Positions 35,434 through 46,581 of a stretch of DNA of 64,000 nt are shown piece after piece. The translations under genes and the position numbers were made by a program. The notes beneath the pieces are model-generated. The model did no database searches. It was not told where the DNA came from and saw only the letters and a list, made by a program, of their open reading frames with translations. The stretch is from Strigamia acuminata (taxonomy: Eukaryota > Arthropoda > Chilopoda > Geophilomorpha > Linotaeniidae). The stretch spans positions 6,014,001 to 6,078,000 of the forward strand of contig OX442319.1 of assembly GCA_949358305.1 (NCBI GenBank), written 5' to 3'. Numbering within the stretch: position 1 is the first letter of the stretch; each line of letters opens with the position of its first letter.

Positions 35434-36447
35434 CTAATGTGGCAATTTGGTAACCGTTGTTGGTGATTTCTTCGTCTTCCTGACTTGTATTTTGGACGTT
35501 TTTGCTCCTATGGTTTCCTTGGCTCGCTTCACGTTTCCCGCTAGATAAGTCGGTGATTGCGTCGATTCGTTGGTCTCACCCACTTCAAACGTGCTTAACT
35601 CAGCTCGCGCCATTTTAAGTTCGATATTCAGCATAACAATCTTCCTCTCCAACAGTTCTTTCCGAATTGGACACTTCTGCACGAAATGTGGCTCTCCGCA
35701 CTCAAAAAAACCGCTACTTCCGGTTGGTTTACCCACATTATTCGTTGCTGCCGGTTTATTCGTTAGTGCAACGATTGGTACACCATACCAACGTTCCGCC
35801 GATTGCGACCTCCGCGATGGTTTCTGTGTCCTTCGCGGTATCGATGATTTCTTCACCGCACTTTTACTCAACAGCTGGTTTAACGAATTCTGTTGTCTTT
35901 GCCAACTCTGCCGCAACTTGTTAATTTCCGCTTGTTGTTCCAACGCAAACGCACGAACTTCCGGTTGTTGTTGACTCGACATTGACGAAATCAACTTTGC
36001 CTGCGCTTCTCGCAGTTGTTGCAGCACAACGTCTCTCTCGGCAAAGGCTTGCAGCTTTACTGCGGGCAAATCGTGAACTTGGGCGACAAATTTTAGGAAA
36101 AGATATTGCAAATCGTGCACACTGATTTCGTCCGATTCCGGCGCGAGCGCATTGCACAGCGGATCCATCGTTTTCCACGCCATGTCTATTTGCGTGCGGT
36201 CCATCCATTTGGTTTTCGGTTGTTGTTGGCTCGACGACTGAGCTACTTGCAGTTGTTTCAACGCATCGTTTCTGTCGCCGATGGCTTGCGCTATTTCCGA
36301 GCTCAAATCGTGGACTTTAACGACAATTTTCTGCATGACTTTTTGCCAATCGTGCAGAGTGATTTTATCGGCATCCACGTCCACGTAGAGCGAATTGCAC
36401 AGCATTTTCAGTGTACTGCGCACCGCGATGAAATTCTCTCGGTTCAT
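35434..36447 (-). CDS. Gln-rich repeated helical protein, unit A (unrecognised family)
   Basis: This is a single-exon 337-residue protein starting MNRENFIAV. It has two homologous halves near the N-terminus (about 1-70 and 80-155): each has an LCNxL motif, a D-x-I-x-x-H/V-D-x-Q motif, an HDL motif, then ERD/DRN-x-x-L-x-Q-L and a Gln-rich linker. A coiled-coil segment (FALEQQAEINKLRQSWQRQQ) follows. The C-terminal third is basic and includes ECGEPHFVQKCP, which looks like a CCHC zinc knuckle that lost its first Cys and one spacer residue. Paralogues are at 45908, 53172 and 54282. It is divergent from the CxxC gene at 36909. No known family is recognised; nuclear or nucleic-acid binding is only a guess. 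Confidence 0.68.
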   Translation of the reverse strand: MNRENFIAVRSTLKMLCNSLYVDVDADKITLHDWQKVMQKIVVKVHDLSSEIAQAIGDRNDALKQLQVAQSSSQQQPKTKWMDRTQIDMAWKTMDPLCNALAPESDEISVHDLQYLFLKFVAQVHDLPAVKLQAFAERDVVLQQLREAQAKLISSMSSQQQPEVRAFALEQQAEINKLRQSWQRQQNSLNQLLSKSAVKKSSIPRRTQKPSRRSQSAERWYGVPIVALTNKPAATNNVGKPTGSSGFFECGEPHFVQKCPIRKELLERKIVMLNIELKMARAELSTFEVGETNESTQSPTYLAGNVKRAKETIGAKTSKIQVRKTKKSPTTVTKLPH

Positions 36448-36908
36448 GCTTTTATAGTTGGATTTTAAGCTTTCGGGTCGGGATATTGATACAGAATGAT
36501 CGATAGTTCACGTGCAGTCCTTTTAGTAAGTGATCTGGGTGCAAAACAGCCAATCAGAGGCAAGAGGTTCTAGACGAACGAATCCTTGACGTCTGTTAAT
36601 CAGAGTTCTATAGGCGGTCATGTGGCCAAATTTTTATTTTTGGGGCAAACGGTTGTAGTTTTTGAAATTATGCAATTCCATCATAAACTACAATAAATTT
36701 TAATCTAAAAAATCGAGAATTGGACTTTTACTCTCTAAAAAACGCCGAAAACGAGCCCGTTTTCGCGATTAACCACTAGGTGGACAGGAAACGATTTCTA
36801 CAACTTCCGCACTCAATCATCAACACGCCCGTCTTTCATATTCGTACATAGTAAGCGACTCCTTCAAACTTTTTGTTATTTCAAAGCAAAACTTACAAAA
36901 AAGGACAA
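36448..36908. promoter_or_regulatory. Bidirectional promoter region, unit A
   Basis: This is the inverse of the regions at 45218-45907 and 52282-53171. Shared blocks include two CCAAT boxes (CAGCCAATCAGAGG and a decayed TTAATCAGAG), GAATGATCGAT, the GGCGGTCATGTGGCC block and CCACTAGGTGGACAGGAAAC next to the CxxC gene. Conservation beyond the coding regions shows that whole units were copied. Confidence 0.6.
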
Positions 36909-37427
36909 ATGTCAGTTGAAACTAACACGTCAAAGTGTCCTGTGTGTGTTGGACAAAAGGTAATTCAAGCGCCATCGACTGCTTACTTTGTGTGCCCGAA
37001 TTGCTTAGGTGATGGTGTAGTTCCCTTGACCATTCCGTTCCAGGAATGGTTTAAGCGATTCCTATCAGTTCCAGGAGAGACACTGCCGAGCCATTCAATG
37101 AAACCCACGTGGATGTGCGTCGACGACAGGGAAAAGAGAGAAAAGACTCTAAAAAGAGCCCATTATCTGACCAAATTATCCAATGCCTGTAGTCTTCTGC
37201 CACCGCCCAAAAGACCCAGGATGCTGTTCGATGAAAAGAGCCTAAAAAAGTCCCAATCGCCGACCAAATCCGCCAGCAAGGCGCAAGCCTGTAGTCGTCC
37301 ATCACCACCGACCAAACGACCCCGAAGTGAAGATGAAAATTACGAGGAAAATGCGATCAATGACAACGACGAGGAAAGTGCATCCGAGCGTGAAAACGAC
37401 GAGGATTTTGTCTTTTATTGTGTTTAA
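36909..37427 (+). CDS. Small CxxC...CxxC protein with acidic tail, unit A (unrecognised)
   Basis: It has 172 residues from ATG 36909; an apparent extension upstream lacks an ATG. Cys10, Cys13, Cys29 and Cys32 form a likely zinc site (CPVCVGQK...CPNCLGDG) that recalls half of a DnaJ-type CxxCxGxG finger. A conserved block follows (PLTIPFQEWFKRFLSVPGET, then MKPTWMCVDDREKREK). Next comes a duplicated Lys/Pro-rich stretch (PPPKRPR and PPTKRPR, nuclear-localisation-like) and an Asp/Glu/Asn tail. Compared with its paralogues it has lost bases after DEDF and ends early at FYCV. It is divergently paired with the helical gene at 35434. Confidence 0.65.
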   Translation: MSVETNTSKCPVCVGQKVIQAPSTAYFVCPNCLGDGVVPLTIPFQEWFKRFLSVPGETLPSHSMKPTWMCVDDREKREKTLKRAHYLTKLSNACSLLPPPKRPRMLFDEKSLKKSQSPTKSASKAQACSRPSPPTKRPRSEDENYEENAINDNDEESASERENDEDFVFYCV

Positions 37428-37819
37428 TTAGTACTCGCTTTTTGAGGAAACTGCGACCAATGAAAGCGAAGATATCATTTTGGGTTATTGGTTATGACTC
37501 ATAACCAATAACTATAGCGAAAAACACGTTGTCGCTGAATTGACGTTTCGTCGTTTCCTTAAGTCGAATGACCTGCGTACCAATTCCAGTCGAGTTGTAA
37601 ATTATTTCCTACAGAAAAGAATTGAACTAGTAAATCAAATCACGACGAATTTTCAAAAACTAATTTGTAAATAATGAAACTTAAATATAAACGGTGTTTT
37701 TCATGTCAAAATAACAATATAACAAACTAAAGAACATTTATTAAGACCTACAATTTGTATAAACAAACTAAAATTATCAATTAAATTAAATCTCTAGTAA
37801 AAATCTCTAATGTATTAAA
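37428..37819. other. Convergent intergenic region
   Basis: The first ~70 bp are former coding sequence of the CxxC family (GCTTTTTGAGGAAACTGCGA) left behind by the frameshift. The remainder is the AT-rich 3' flank of glycogenin. Confidence 0.55.
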
Positions 37820-39722
37820 TTATTTTTTTCTCTGCAACGTATCCTGTGCTTTCGAAAGCAAATAATCTATTCGTCTCATAATATTATCAGAGCTGTCTCG
37901 ACCGCTGTAATCAATCTGACCCGATTCCCATTCACGCATGCCCGTAAAATCGTTCATCTGCAATTCAAACAAAAATCCAAATCTCTGCGCACAATATCAA
38001 AATTAATAACACTACCCGAGAACCCGGAAGATCGGCAGACGTGCTCTGTTCATCTCTCGACGCCGCCGCATCCGAAACCTGTTGTGGCGTTACTTGAGTT
38101 TCATTCAAACCCAAGCTATTCACATCATCCCTAGCGTCGAAAAACTCCTCTTCCTCCTCTTCCCACATCTCCAGCTCATCGTCCTCTTCCTCGTCTTCAT
38201 CGTCTGTCTTCCCTTCCGTAATCAAAACATCCAATTTCTTCTTAACGTGGTCAAATTTATCTTTCCCAGTATCAGCAACGGGTTTCGAAGCGTCCCGCAA
38301 AGTATCGTCTGTGCTTGGTCTTGGAGTCGCCGTCGCTGATTTCTTTTTAACACAAGTTCCTTTTCGCTTACAAGCGGACCGCTTTAATGACCTCACTTCC
38401 GGTACTTTAATCTCGGGTGGCGGTGGCCCGAATAGAGAATCATCCGCTCTGTAGGTCACAGAACCGTCGCTTCTTCTAGGTGGTCTAGATGGCCCAGATT
38501 CTATAATAGGTCTACTCATCGTTGAAATAGTTTGACGACGTACTTGACTCGTGGAACGGATTGGACTGGTGGAATCGGACCTAGAGTAAACCTGCACGTT
38601 CTCAGAGTACTGCGGAGGTTGCAGCTCGTGCAAAGACTGTCTGTAAGGCACGAACATAAATGCGGAAGGTGCCCCACGTGGTGCTTCAGGTGGTGCCCCA
38701 GAAGATTCCTCAGATGACACCCCAGATGGCACCCCAGGAAGCACCCCAGGAAGCACCCCAGGAGATCTCCCAGGAGGCACCCTAGGAGGTCCTCCAGGAG
38801 GTCCTCCAGGTGGTCCTCCAGGTGGTCCCCCGGGAGGTCCCCCAGAAGGTCCCCCGGGAGGTCCCCGGGGAGGTCCCCCAGGAGGTGCCCCAAAAGGCGC
38901 CCGTAGAGGTGCCACAAAAAATGGTGCTTCAGACGGTATTGTAAGCTCCATGTGAGGTAATAGAGAGTTAGTAAGTGTGTCATCGTCGTCGGTAACGGCA
39001 GTAGTTGTTGGTTCAGGGACGATATAGATTGTTGGCTCTTCAGTAGCTGCTGTTTCAACAACTTCGCCACTTGATGCCGTGGTAATGATGGGTAGTAACA
39101 AACTCTCAGCTGGTCTGACGATGGAAGGGGAACTGAACGGTTCAGAGATTTCAACGATTCTTGGTGTCGACGTTAAACTTAGGTCAGAAATGATATCCGC
39201 AATGTCAACACCAACACCGCTGGCTTCCGGAGGATAAAAAGCACTTGGTGGGAACAGCATCGGGGCATTAGAATCCATAAATGTCGCTAGCACAGATTCC
39301 GATTCAGCTTCGACCGGCAGAGTGGAAGTTACCGGCGAATAAGTAAGTGCTAAATGCCTCGAATGCAAAAGAGCGGGAGGATGTTGGATCGGAGAAACCG
39401 GACCGGTTATTGCCGGTCTTCTCTGCATCGGAGGACCGATTGGTACTCTAAGTGGAACAGGAGTAATGAGTGCTCTTTCCTGACCAATAGTAATCGGAGA
39501 AGCAGACCTTTCTAGTGGGATAGGAGGAGTGATTGCTGGTGTGAGGGGAACAGGAGAAGCGATGGGCAATCTTATAGGCATGTAACTTAAGATGTGCGAT
39601 CTTTCGGCAAACGGAGCAAAAATACCCCTTGCGTGCGATTGCAACGCTGCAATTTGTTGATCAGGCCGTCGCGATGTGGAACCGGTGACGGATTCAGCCG
39701 GACTGTGCACGGGTGTCGTCTC

Positions 39723-39754
<32 letters not shown>

Positions 39755-41934
39755 ATTCCGTTCGCCACCCGGAAAGACCCAACGAAATTGGGAAGTCAGA
39801 AAAAAAACTAGTCACTTCTTCCTCTGGACTGTGGGGACTTGGCGGCGACGTCTGCCCAAATGTAGGCAAAGGAGTTGTTGGAGGTGACAATTTAACTACT
39901 TTTGAGTCAGCAGGCTTGGACACAAATTGAAGCGGTCGAGGTTTTGTTAGAAATGACCGAGACACATCTGGAAGAACAATGGAGGTCGGAGCCGAAGACG
40001 CTTCGGCGTCACGTTCCTCGCGTTCAGCCAATGGCGGCGGCATTGCGGTACGTTTGCGAGTTGCCTCTTCGATGCGTGCTCTTATTCGCCCTTTGACTCT
40101 TGCGAGCTGGGACGGCGGAAACTTGGATATGTCGATCTTGGGTAGGGTTAGTTTTCGACTTTCCGGCACGAGGGAAGGCAAAGCCGGGAAATATTGTTTG
40201 AGAGCCTCTCGGATGGGGGTTGGTGTTGGGGTCGGGGTTGGTGTTAGCGAGATGTGTGCAGTAGCAGACGTTAGGGGTCTAAATGAGAGAGTTTTAGGCG
40301 GGAAAAATGATTGTGTTTGGGGCGGTCCAAAGGATGGTAAAGGTGGTGCAATGAATGGCGGTGGTGGAATGAATGGCGGTGGTGGAATGAATGGCGGTGG
40401 TGGAATGAACGGTGTTGGTGGAACGAATGGTGGTTGTGGAATGAATGGTGGTTGTTCTGGGGGTGGCACGTATGATGGGGTTGAGGGAGGGAAATATGGC
40501 GGCGATAGAAGCTTGCTGAAGTAAAATGATGGCGGTGGTGGTTCAAAGAAGACGGGGGGTGTTCGGAGGGGTATCGAATAGGCCGATAGTGTTTCGAAAC
40601 ACGGATCGAGAGAGAGTTTGGAATTGCGGTATAGTTCTGGGGTTCTTGATGCCAGGAGTAAGTTCCAGACGGAGTGGATGTTGTCGTATGCGACAAGTTC
40701 TTGGCAGATCTGTTGTTAAAGATTTTTAATTATTTGAAAAATACTTATTTTTTTTTTTAAATTTAATGTTTTATATATGTACTTGTGGGAGTTGAGAGTA
40801 TACTTTTTCCTTAAATATTTCCAACCATGATTGAAGAAATGGATGCTGGGTATTTGGATCTATGTACTCCGCAGTAAAGTTTCCGTTACAGAAATTCCAT
40901 CGTGCCAACCATGGTTTCGGGTGTCCAATAAAATGAGCAATTTTCGTCATGCTGCCAAATCTAAATTGTATATAAATATCTAAATGAGCATTAATTATAC
41001 ACTAATACCAAATTAAATATGCAACTAAGGTGAACAGAGAACCAACTAGGGTATTAAATCTATCACTTACTGTTTAAATGCCGGCGAGTGTGTATAAATA
41101 TAACCAACAACTACATTGTAAACAAAGGATAATCTTTTATTTAAACTAGCCATCCAATCTTTACCGAAATAAGAGTTTAACAACCCTTGTTCACCACCTA
41201 GAAAATAAATTCTTCTATTATTAATTTATTAATTTCGATGTTCAAGTTGTAGTATTGTGCGATGTGGTGTGCTGGGTCATTTTATTCGAGAAAAAGACCT
41301 TAATTTTGTATTTTAACTCACCATCAAAGCTCCCTTTGGCTCTAGCTAGATTAATCAATGCTTCGTAAGTTGAATTGGAAGGTTTGTAAACAAAAACCCC
41401 GGAATTAAAACAATCCGGCCAGCCTACATCCGAAGCCGCAGAAAGTTCCTCGAAGTTAAATAATTCGTCACAATTTTGTAAAACCTAAAACAAATGCAAT
41501 TATACGCGACTCTTTCAAAATTAAATTCAATCAAATCACGGTACCATGGTATCACAATCTAAGAAAACACATTTCGAATAATTTGTCAGATTCCAACATT
41601 CGATTTTCGTCAAAGATGATGACAAATCCGGTCGGTTTATACGAACGTCGCTGCCGTCGATCACTCGAACTCGCACTACTTCGTCGTAGACTTTTGAAAG
41701 AAAATTCCTGTTTTGGGAAATAATAATGAATTATTTAGCATTAAAAAGCCGGGAAAAATTCAATTTTAATTAATTAATTGCTCACCTCATGTCCAAACTT
41801 AAGTCGTCAGTCACCATCACAACTAAAGCGTATTTTGTATCTGATTTCCTCAGTGTATTCCCTAAGATGAGGCAGCCGACGGCGTACGTGTCTCGCACAG
41901 CAAGAGTAACGTAAGCTTTTCGTGACGGCAACAT
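37820..41934 (-). CDS. GYG: Glycogenin with giant proline-rich insert
   Basis: Glycogenin primes glycogen synthesis by attaching glucose from UDP-glucose to its own tyrosine. Seven exons, 41934-41786, 41707-41545, 41484-41322, 41197-41071, 40960-40783, 40709-38016 and 37957-37820, join in phase to 1203 residues. The GT8 domain (1-260) has AYVTLAVRDTYAVGCLILG, the Mn2+-binding DxD as D100-C-D102, LQNCDELF, GWPDCFNSGVFV, GGEQGLLN and FIGHPKPW. Tyr193 in YIYTHSPAFK lies at the autoglucosylation site. The last exon encodes REWESGQIDYSGRDSSDNIM, the C-terminal glycogen-synthase-binding motif. Between them one 2.7 kb exon encodes about 900 residues rich in Pro (PPPFIPPP and GGPPGGPP repeats), then an acidic stretch. 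Human GYG1 is about 350 residues; insect forms can also be long. Confidence 0.92.
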
Positions 41935-42475
41935 GTTTGCTCTTAGATATTGGAGTTTATTTGCACCAAAGTTTGAGTTTGACTCTTCTTCTAAAAGCGG
42001 TATAACTCCGACATAGTATCAGCACTCACAGCCCTATAATGTTTGTTTTTATTTCTCATAAGTCGATTAATATTTATAGGACTAGTTTGGATATTTAACT
42101 TAAACAAAATACAAAAAAAGCTCGCGTGAGAAAATACGGAAAACGCATTGTGACATCACTCATTGAAAAATAAACAGCGCTTTAAAATAAATATATTTTT
42201 ATTATTAAAAGTATAATTAATTTTTTTTGTGTAAATAGACTGATAAAATAAACTGTTCAATCCAACACAGAACAATATCTTCATCAGTTTCCATTTGACG
42301 GCACGTCGTTGAAAAAATAAATAAAAATATTAAAACTAGATACTAGATGGCAATAAAGTAGTTTTTATTTTTTGCTATTTTCAACGTAAACTACAGCTTC
42401 AAAATTTTGCGTTTACGAATATTTCCGACGCTAAATTCAAGATTATCCTTGTTTCTCGAAAACAGTTAATGCATA
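41935..42475. promoter_or_regulatory. Divergent intergenic region, glycogenin / CIMIP2-like
   Basis: AT-rich spacer between two head-to-head start codons. No clear core promoter element is visible. Confidence 0.45.
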
Positions 42476-44560
42476 ATGAATACATTAAACCGCGAAATGG
42501 TGGAACCGCCATCGTTTATGACCAGAGATCCTTTCTTCATTCCTGGGTAACTGATTGAAATATTAAGCCTAATAATCCATTGGCCCCAATTCATTCGTGA
42601 TTTACCTTTAGATATTCCGGATACTGTCCGCAATACAAGTTCAGAGGCATTGGCGGAACCTACGGGCATTTCACTAACGAAATATTAACAAATCCTCCGT
42701 GGCAATCGACCAAAAGTGGGCTTCAGAAAGTCAAACCGCAAGAAATTCCTCCAAAACAAACGGCGATTGCTTTAAAAGAACTCAGGGATTATCCCAGATC
42801 AAATCAAGACCCGTTAATTTACTCCGAAAAGATGAAAACCGGATATTCAGGTTTTTATTTTTGTTTGTTTGAATTTATTAATATATATATTTTTTTAATT
42901 TTTTTCTTTTTATACACACGCACAGGTGTAGTTCCACATTCTGATGATTTTCAAGGGGAAACGTTCCCTGGAAATGTGTTGTACTCCGTTTCTTCATTTA
43001 ACCGTCAGCAAAGGGAAAAGAGACAGATAATGAAAAACACCGACGACAAAGTCGAAATCCAAACTGGAAAAATTGCTTTGAGGAACATGCCTGCTTGCAT
43101 TGAAGCATCGGTAATAAGTATAAGGAGCATATTTGTGCAGTAAAAAAATTAAAATTAGTTTGTTTTGTTTTTATGTCAGTTCAAATTGTCGACAAAAACA
43201 AACAATTTCGTCAGTTTAGATTTGCCAATCACAAAAAATTTGATTTAATACATTTTTATTTTTGGTGTTTTTGTAGTTTTCTTTGAAGTGTTGAGTGCGT
43301 TTTATTGTGTATTTGTTAGTCTTTTTAGGTGCTGTATTACCGTAGTAACTGCATTCAAGAAGTGTTTCAGGTGTTTTTGGTGATGTGTTGGTGTTTGTTG
43401 GTTTTATTTTATGTTATTGCTGTTTCTTGGGGTGTTTTTGGTGTTTCTTGGGGTGTTTTTGGTGTTTCTTGGGGGTGTTCTTGATGTTTTTTGGGGTGTT
43501 TTTGATGTTTCTTGGGCGTTTTTGTTGTTTTCTGGGCGTTTTTGCTGTTTTTTGGGTGTTTTTGCTGTTTATTGGGTTGTTTTTCTGTTTCTTGGGGTGT
43601 TTTTGCTGTTTTTTGGGCGTTTTTGCTGTTTTTGGGGTGTTTTTCTGTTTCTTGGGGCACTTTTGCTGTTTCTTAGGGTGTTTTTCTGTTTCTTGGGGGT
43701 GTTTTTGATGTTTTTTGGGTTGTTTTTGCTGTTTATTGGTTTTTTTTTAAGGTTTTTATTGTTTTTAGGGCGATTTATGCATTTACGCACAAAAATTTGA
43801 CTATTTACACAAAATAATATATTTTTATGCATTAAGTATTTTTCCTCGCTTTAGTGATATACACGTATCTTTTAATAGAAGAATAATCACAATATTCATT
43901 TGTTTTCATGTTTGAATTTAAATAAATTCCAGCCCAGAGTTCACAGATACGGTACTCCATTGCCACAAACAAACGCCCATCCTGCACGGTACAGACCAGA
44001 AAATAAGTACCAATATAGCAAATCGCCGTATGACATGGAAAACGATGAACCAAACAAGTTCCTTAAATCCGGTAAATCATAACTACTAACTAAAACCCGT
44101 TCTATTTGCTCGTTTATTTGTTTTTGAAGGACACACTGGTCACGTGCCATTGATTGGTGAAAAATGTGGTCACACGAGGACGAAACTTACCCACGACGCG
44201 TTGGGGGAATTGAGAAACGGACGAATATATTACCGGGCACCAAAAGTTAACGACACCATCACGCAGTACGATGGGACTACTTTGCCGCCATACGTGCATC
44301 CGCCGCCGCCGAGTCGACCGCGCTCTCCGTTGGCGCCGAAGATAGTCTCGATCGATCCGAAGGCAGACTGTGGAGAGTTTCCGGTTCCTTTGGGGCTACC
44401 CACAACTTATCGAGGGCATGTTCAGGGTCTTAAAGATGTTGTGGGCATGACTTACGGGACTGCTACGAGATATTTGAACAAGTTGAGATGCCCTAATGTG
44501 CTAAATCAGAGTTTTACTGACCGGAATCGAGGTAGACGTAAATGTACGCCAATTCGATGA
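42476..44560 (+). CDS. CIMIP2/FAM166-like ciliary microtubule inner protein
   Basis: Five exons, 42476-42546, 42612-42850, 42926-43110, 43933-44071 and 44130-44560, join in phase to 354 residues. The N-terminus DPFFIPGYSGYCPQ followed by GGTYGHFTNEIL matches the family's P-G-Y-x-G-(F/Y)-x-P and (T/G)-Y-G-x-x-T motifs. Similar motifs recur as TGYSGVVPHS, SGHTGHVPLIGEKCGHT and YRGHVQGLKDVVGMTYGTAT. Such repeats let these proteins line the lumen of doublet microtubules in cilia and sperm flagella. No signal peptide or enzyme motif is seen. A 19 bp tandem repeat lies in intron 3. The upstream ATG at 42469 is in another frame. The subfamily is not certain. Confidence 0.74.
43404..43760. repeat. 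~19 bp GT-rich tandem repeat, CIMIP2-like intron 3
   Basis: About 18 imperfect copies of TTTCTTGGGGTGTTTTTGG and related TTTTTTGGGCGTTTTTGCTG units. Frames on both strands stay open, giving Phe/Leu/Gly-rich or Pro/Lys/Gln-rich artefacts. Confidence 0.9.
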
Positions 44561-44665
44561 GTAATAAATTATTGTGACGCTGAAGCAAAATAAATTTTTG
44601 GACGTTGTTGATCTCTTGAGTTGAAAAATTCGATTTTATTCGGCGCCATTTTACAAAAATTGTGT

Positions 44666-45217
44666 TTATTTTAGAAAATGCGAATAAAAAGCGGAAGCAA
44701 ATAACCAAAAATTATCTTCCCATTGGTCGCTCGCAGTTTCCTCAAAAAGCAAATAATATTTCATAACAAAAGACCAAAAATCCTCGTCGTTTTCACTCTC
44801 GGATGAACTTTCCTCGTCGTTGTCATCGGTCGCACTTTCCTCGTCGTTTTCACTCGCTGTGTCGTGGTTTTCATCTTCGTTCCGGGCTCTTTTGGGCGGT
44901 GGCGGAAGACTACGGGCCTGCACCTTGCTGGCCGCTTGGACACTGGATGATTTAGTCGGATTTTGGGCTCTTTTTAGGGTTTTTTCTCTTTTTTCCCTGT
45001 CGTCGACGCACATCCACGTGGGTTTCATTGAACGGCTCGGCAGTGTCTCTCCTGGGACTGATAGGAATCGCTTAAACCATTCCTGGAATGGAATGGTCAA
45101 GGGAACTTCACCATCACCTAAGCAATTCGGGCACACAAAGTAAGCAGTCGATGGCGCTTGAATTACCTTTTGCCCAATACACACAGGACACTTTGACGTG
45201 TTAGTTTCAACTGACAT
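44666..45217 (-). CDS. Small CxxC...CxxC protein with acidic tail, unit B (unrecognised)
   Basis: It has 183 residues and is the longest intact paralogue. The same four Cys (10, 13, 29, 32), the FQEWFKRFLSVPGETLP block and the VCVDD-like MCVDDREKREKTLKRA segment are kept. A single PPPPKRAR nuclear-localisation-like motif replaces the duplicated version of unit A. The tail is highly acidic (NDEESATDDNDEESSSESE) and ends with a hydrophobic/aromatic segment (DFWSFVMKYYLLFEE) and FLK. The gene is convergent with the CIMIP2-like gene and divergent from the helical gene at 45908. The 3' flank (GTAATAAATT, GTGACGCTGAAGCAAAATAA) recurs at 51390-51420. Confidence 0.65.
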   Translation of the reverse strand: MSVETNTSKCPVCIGQKVIQAPSTAYFVCPNCLGDGEVPLTIPFQEWFKRFLSVPGETLPSRSMKPTWMCVDDREKREKTLKRAQNPTKSSSVQAASKVQARSLPPPPKRARNEDENHDTASENDEESATDDNDEESSSESENDEDFWSFVMKYYLLFEETASDQWEDNFWLFASAFYSHFLK

Positions 45218-45907
45218 ATGTCCTTATTTGTAAGTTTTGCTTTGAAATGTCAAAATTTTGAAGGAGCCGCTTACTGTGTATGAAAATGAAAGACGGGCGT
45301 GTTGATGAGTGAGTGCGGACGTTGTAGAAAACGTTTTTTGTCCACCTAGTGGTTAATCGCAGAAACGGGCTCGTTTTCGGTGTTTTTTAGGGAGTAATAC
45401 GTCCAATTTTTTATTTTTTAGGTTAAAATTTATTGCAGTTTATGATTAAATTGCAAAATTTCAAAAACTACAACTGTTTGCCCAGTGGCGTAGCCAGCAT
45501 GGGTGACATCCGGGCGGATATCGATGGTGTCACCCTCGAAAACAAAAATAAAATCAACATTTTTTTGAAAAAAAAAATATCTTATATTTTTTTGAAAAAA
45601 AAAATATCTTATATTTTTTTTTCAATCCCGGCCCGGTTGCAGCCATATACGGGTGTCGCCCCTATACGGGTCCCGCCAGCCCCTAGCTACGCCACTGCTG
45701 TTTGCCCCCCAAAAAAAATTGGCCACATGACCGCCTAGAACTCTGATTGGCAGAGATGGAGGATTTGTTCGTCTAGAACCTCTTGCCTCTGATTGGCTGT
45801 TTTGCACACAAATCACTTACTAAAAGGACTGCTCGTGAACGATCGATCATTCTGCGGCAATATCCCGACCCGAAAGCTTAAAATCCATCTATAAACCAAC
45901 CAAAAGT
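45218..45907. promoter_or_regulatory. Bidirectional promoter region, unit B
   Basis: Near the helical gene: two inverted CCAAT boxes (CTGATTGGCAG; CTGATTGGCTG), a TATA-like CTAAAAGGACTG, and GAACGATCGATCATTCTG, about 60 bp before the ATG. Near the CxxC gene: the CCACCTAGTGGTTAATCGC block. A 230 bp insertion (about 45480-45700) with A/T tracts and the phrase CGTAGCCAGCATGG / CTAGCTACGCCACTG at its ends separates the two halves and is absent from the other units. Confidence 0.6.
45484..45702. mobile_element. Putative small insertion in the unit B promoter
   Basis: The sequence between two CTGTTTGCCC phrases (45475-45486 and 45698-45709) is missing from unit C, where CTGTTTGCCCCAAAAATAAA reads straight through (52503). 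AGTGGCGTAGCCAGCATGGG at the left and CCCCTAGCTACGCCACTG at the right form imperfect inverted ends. CAGTGGCGTAGC-type ends occur on many invertebrate short elements. Confidence 0.7.
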
Positions 45908-46581
45908 ATGAACCGAGAGAATTTCATTGCGGTGCACAGTACAATGAAAATGCTGTGCAATGCATTGCATGCGGACGTGGATGCCGATAAAATCACTCTG
46001 CTCAACGCGGAAAACGCCATGGAAAAAATTACTTTTAAAGTAGCTGATTGGACCCGGGAAATAGCGCAAGCCATTGGTGATAGAAACGATGCGTTGAAAC
46101 AACTGCAAGTAGCTCAGTCAAAGTTAACATCATCGAGCCAACAACAACGACAAACCAAATGGATGGACCGCACGCAAATAGATATGGCGTGGGAAACGGC
46201 GAAACCGCTGTGCCAAGTAATGGCGCCGGGAGCTGATGAAATCAGTGTGCAGGATTTGAAATATCTTTTCCGACAATTTGTTGCCCAAGCTCACGATTTA
46301 CCCGCAGTAAGGCTGCGAGCTTTTGCTGAGAGAGACATTGTGCTGCAACAACTGCAAGCAGCACGGGCAAAGTTGACATCGTCAATGTCGAGCCAACAAC
46401 AACCGCAAATTCGTTTGTTCGCGTTAGAACAACAAGCAGAAATTAACAAGTTGCGAAAGAACTGGCACGCGCAGCAGCAGGCTTTGAAAAAGCTGTTGGG
46501 CGAAAATGTGGCTGATATGTTGCTACCACCTACGTCAGTACCACAATCTGCCACCACGAGCGCAGAGGTTAAGTTGATATC

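Noticed and set aside
36873-36908. Extension MLFQSKTYKKGQ of the CxxC protein
   Set aside because: There is no ATG there, and the paralogue at 44666 has its start at the MSVETN methionine.
39979-40524. Plus-strand Gly-rich ORF opposite glycogenin
   Set aside because: Shadow of the proline-rich codons of the glycogenin exon.
43385-43832. Phe/Leu/Gly-rich and Pro/Lys/Gln-rich ORFs
   Set aside because: Produced by the GT-rich tand rep in the CIMIP2-like intron 3.
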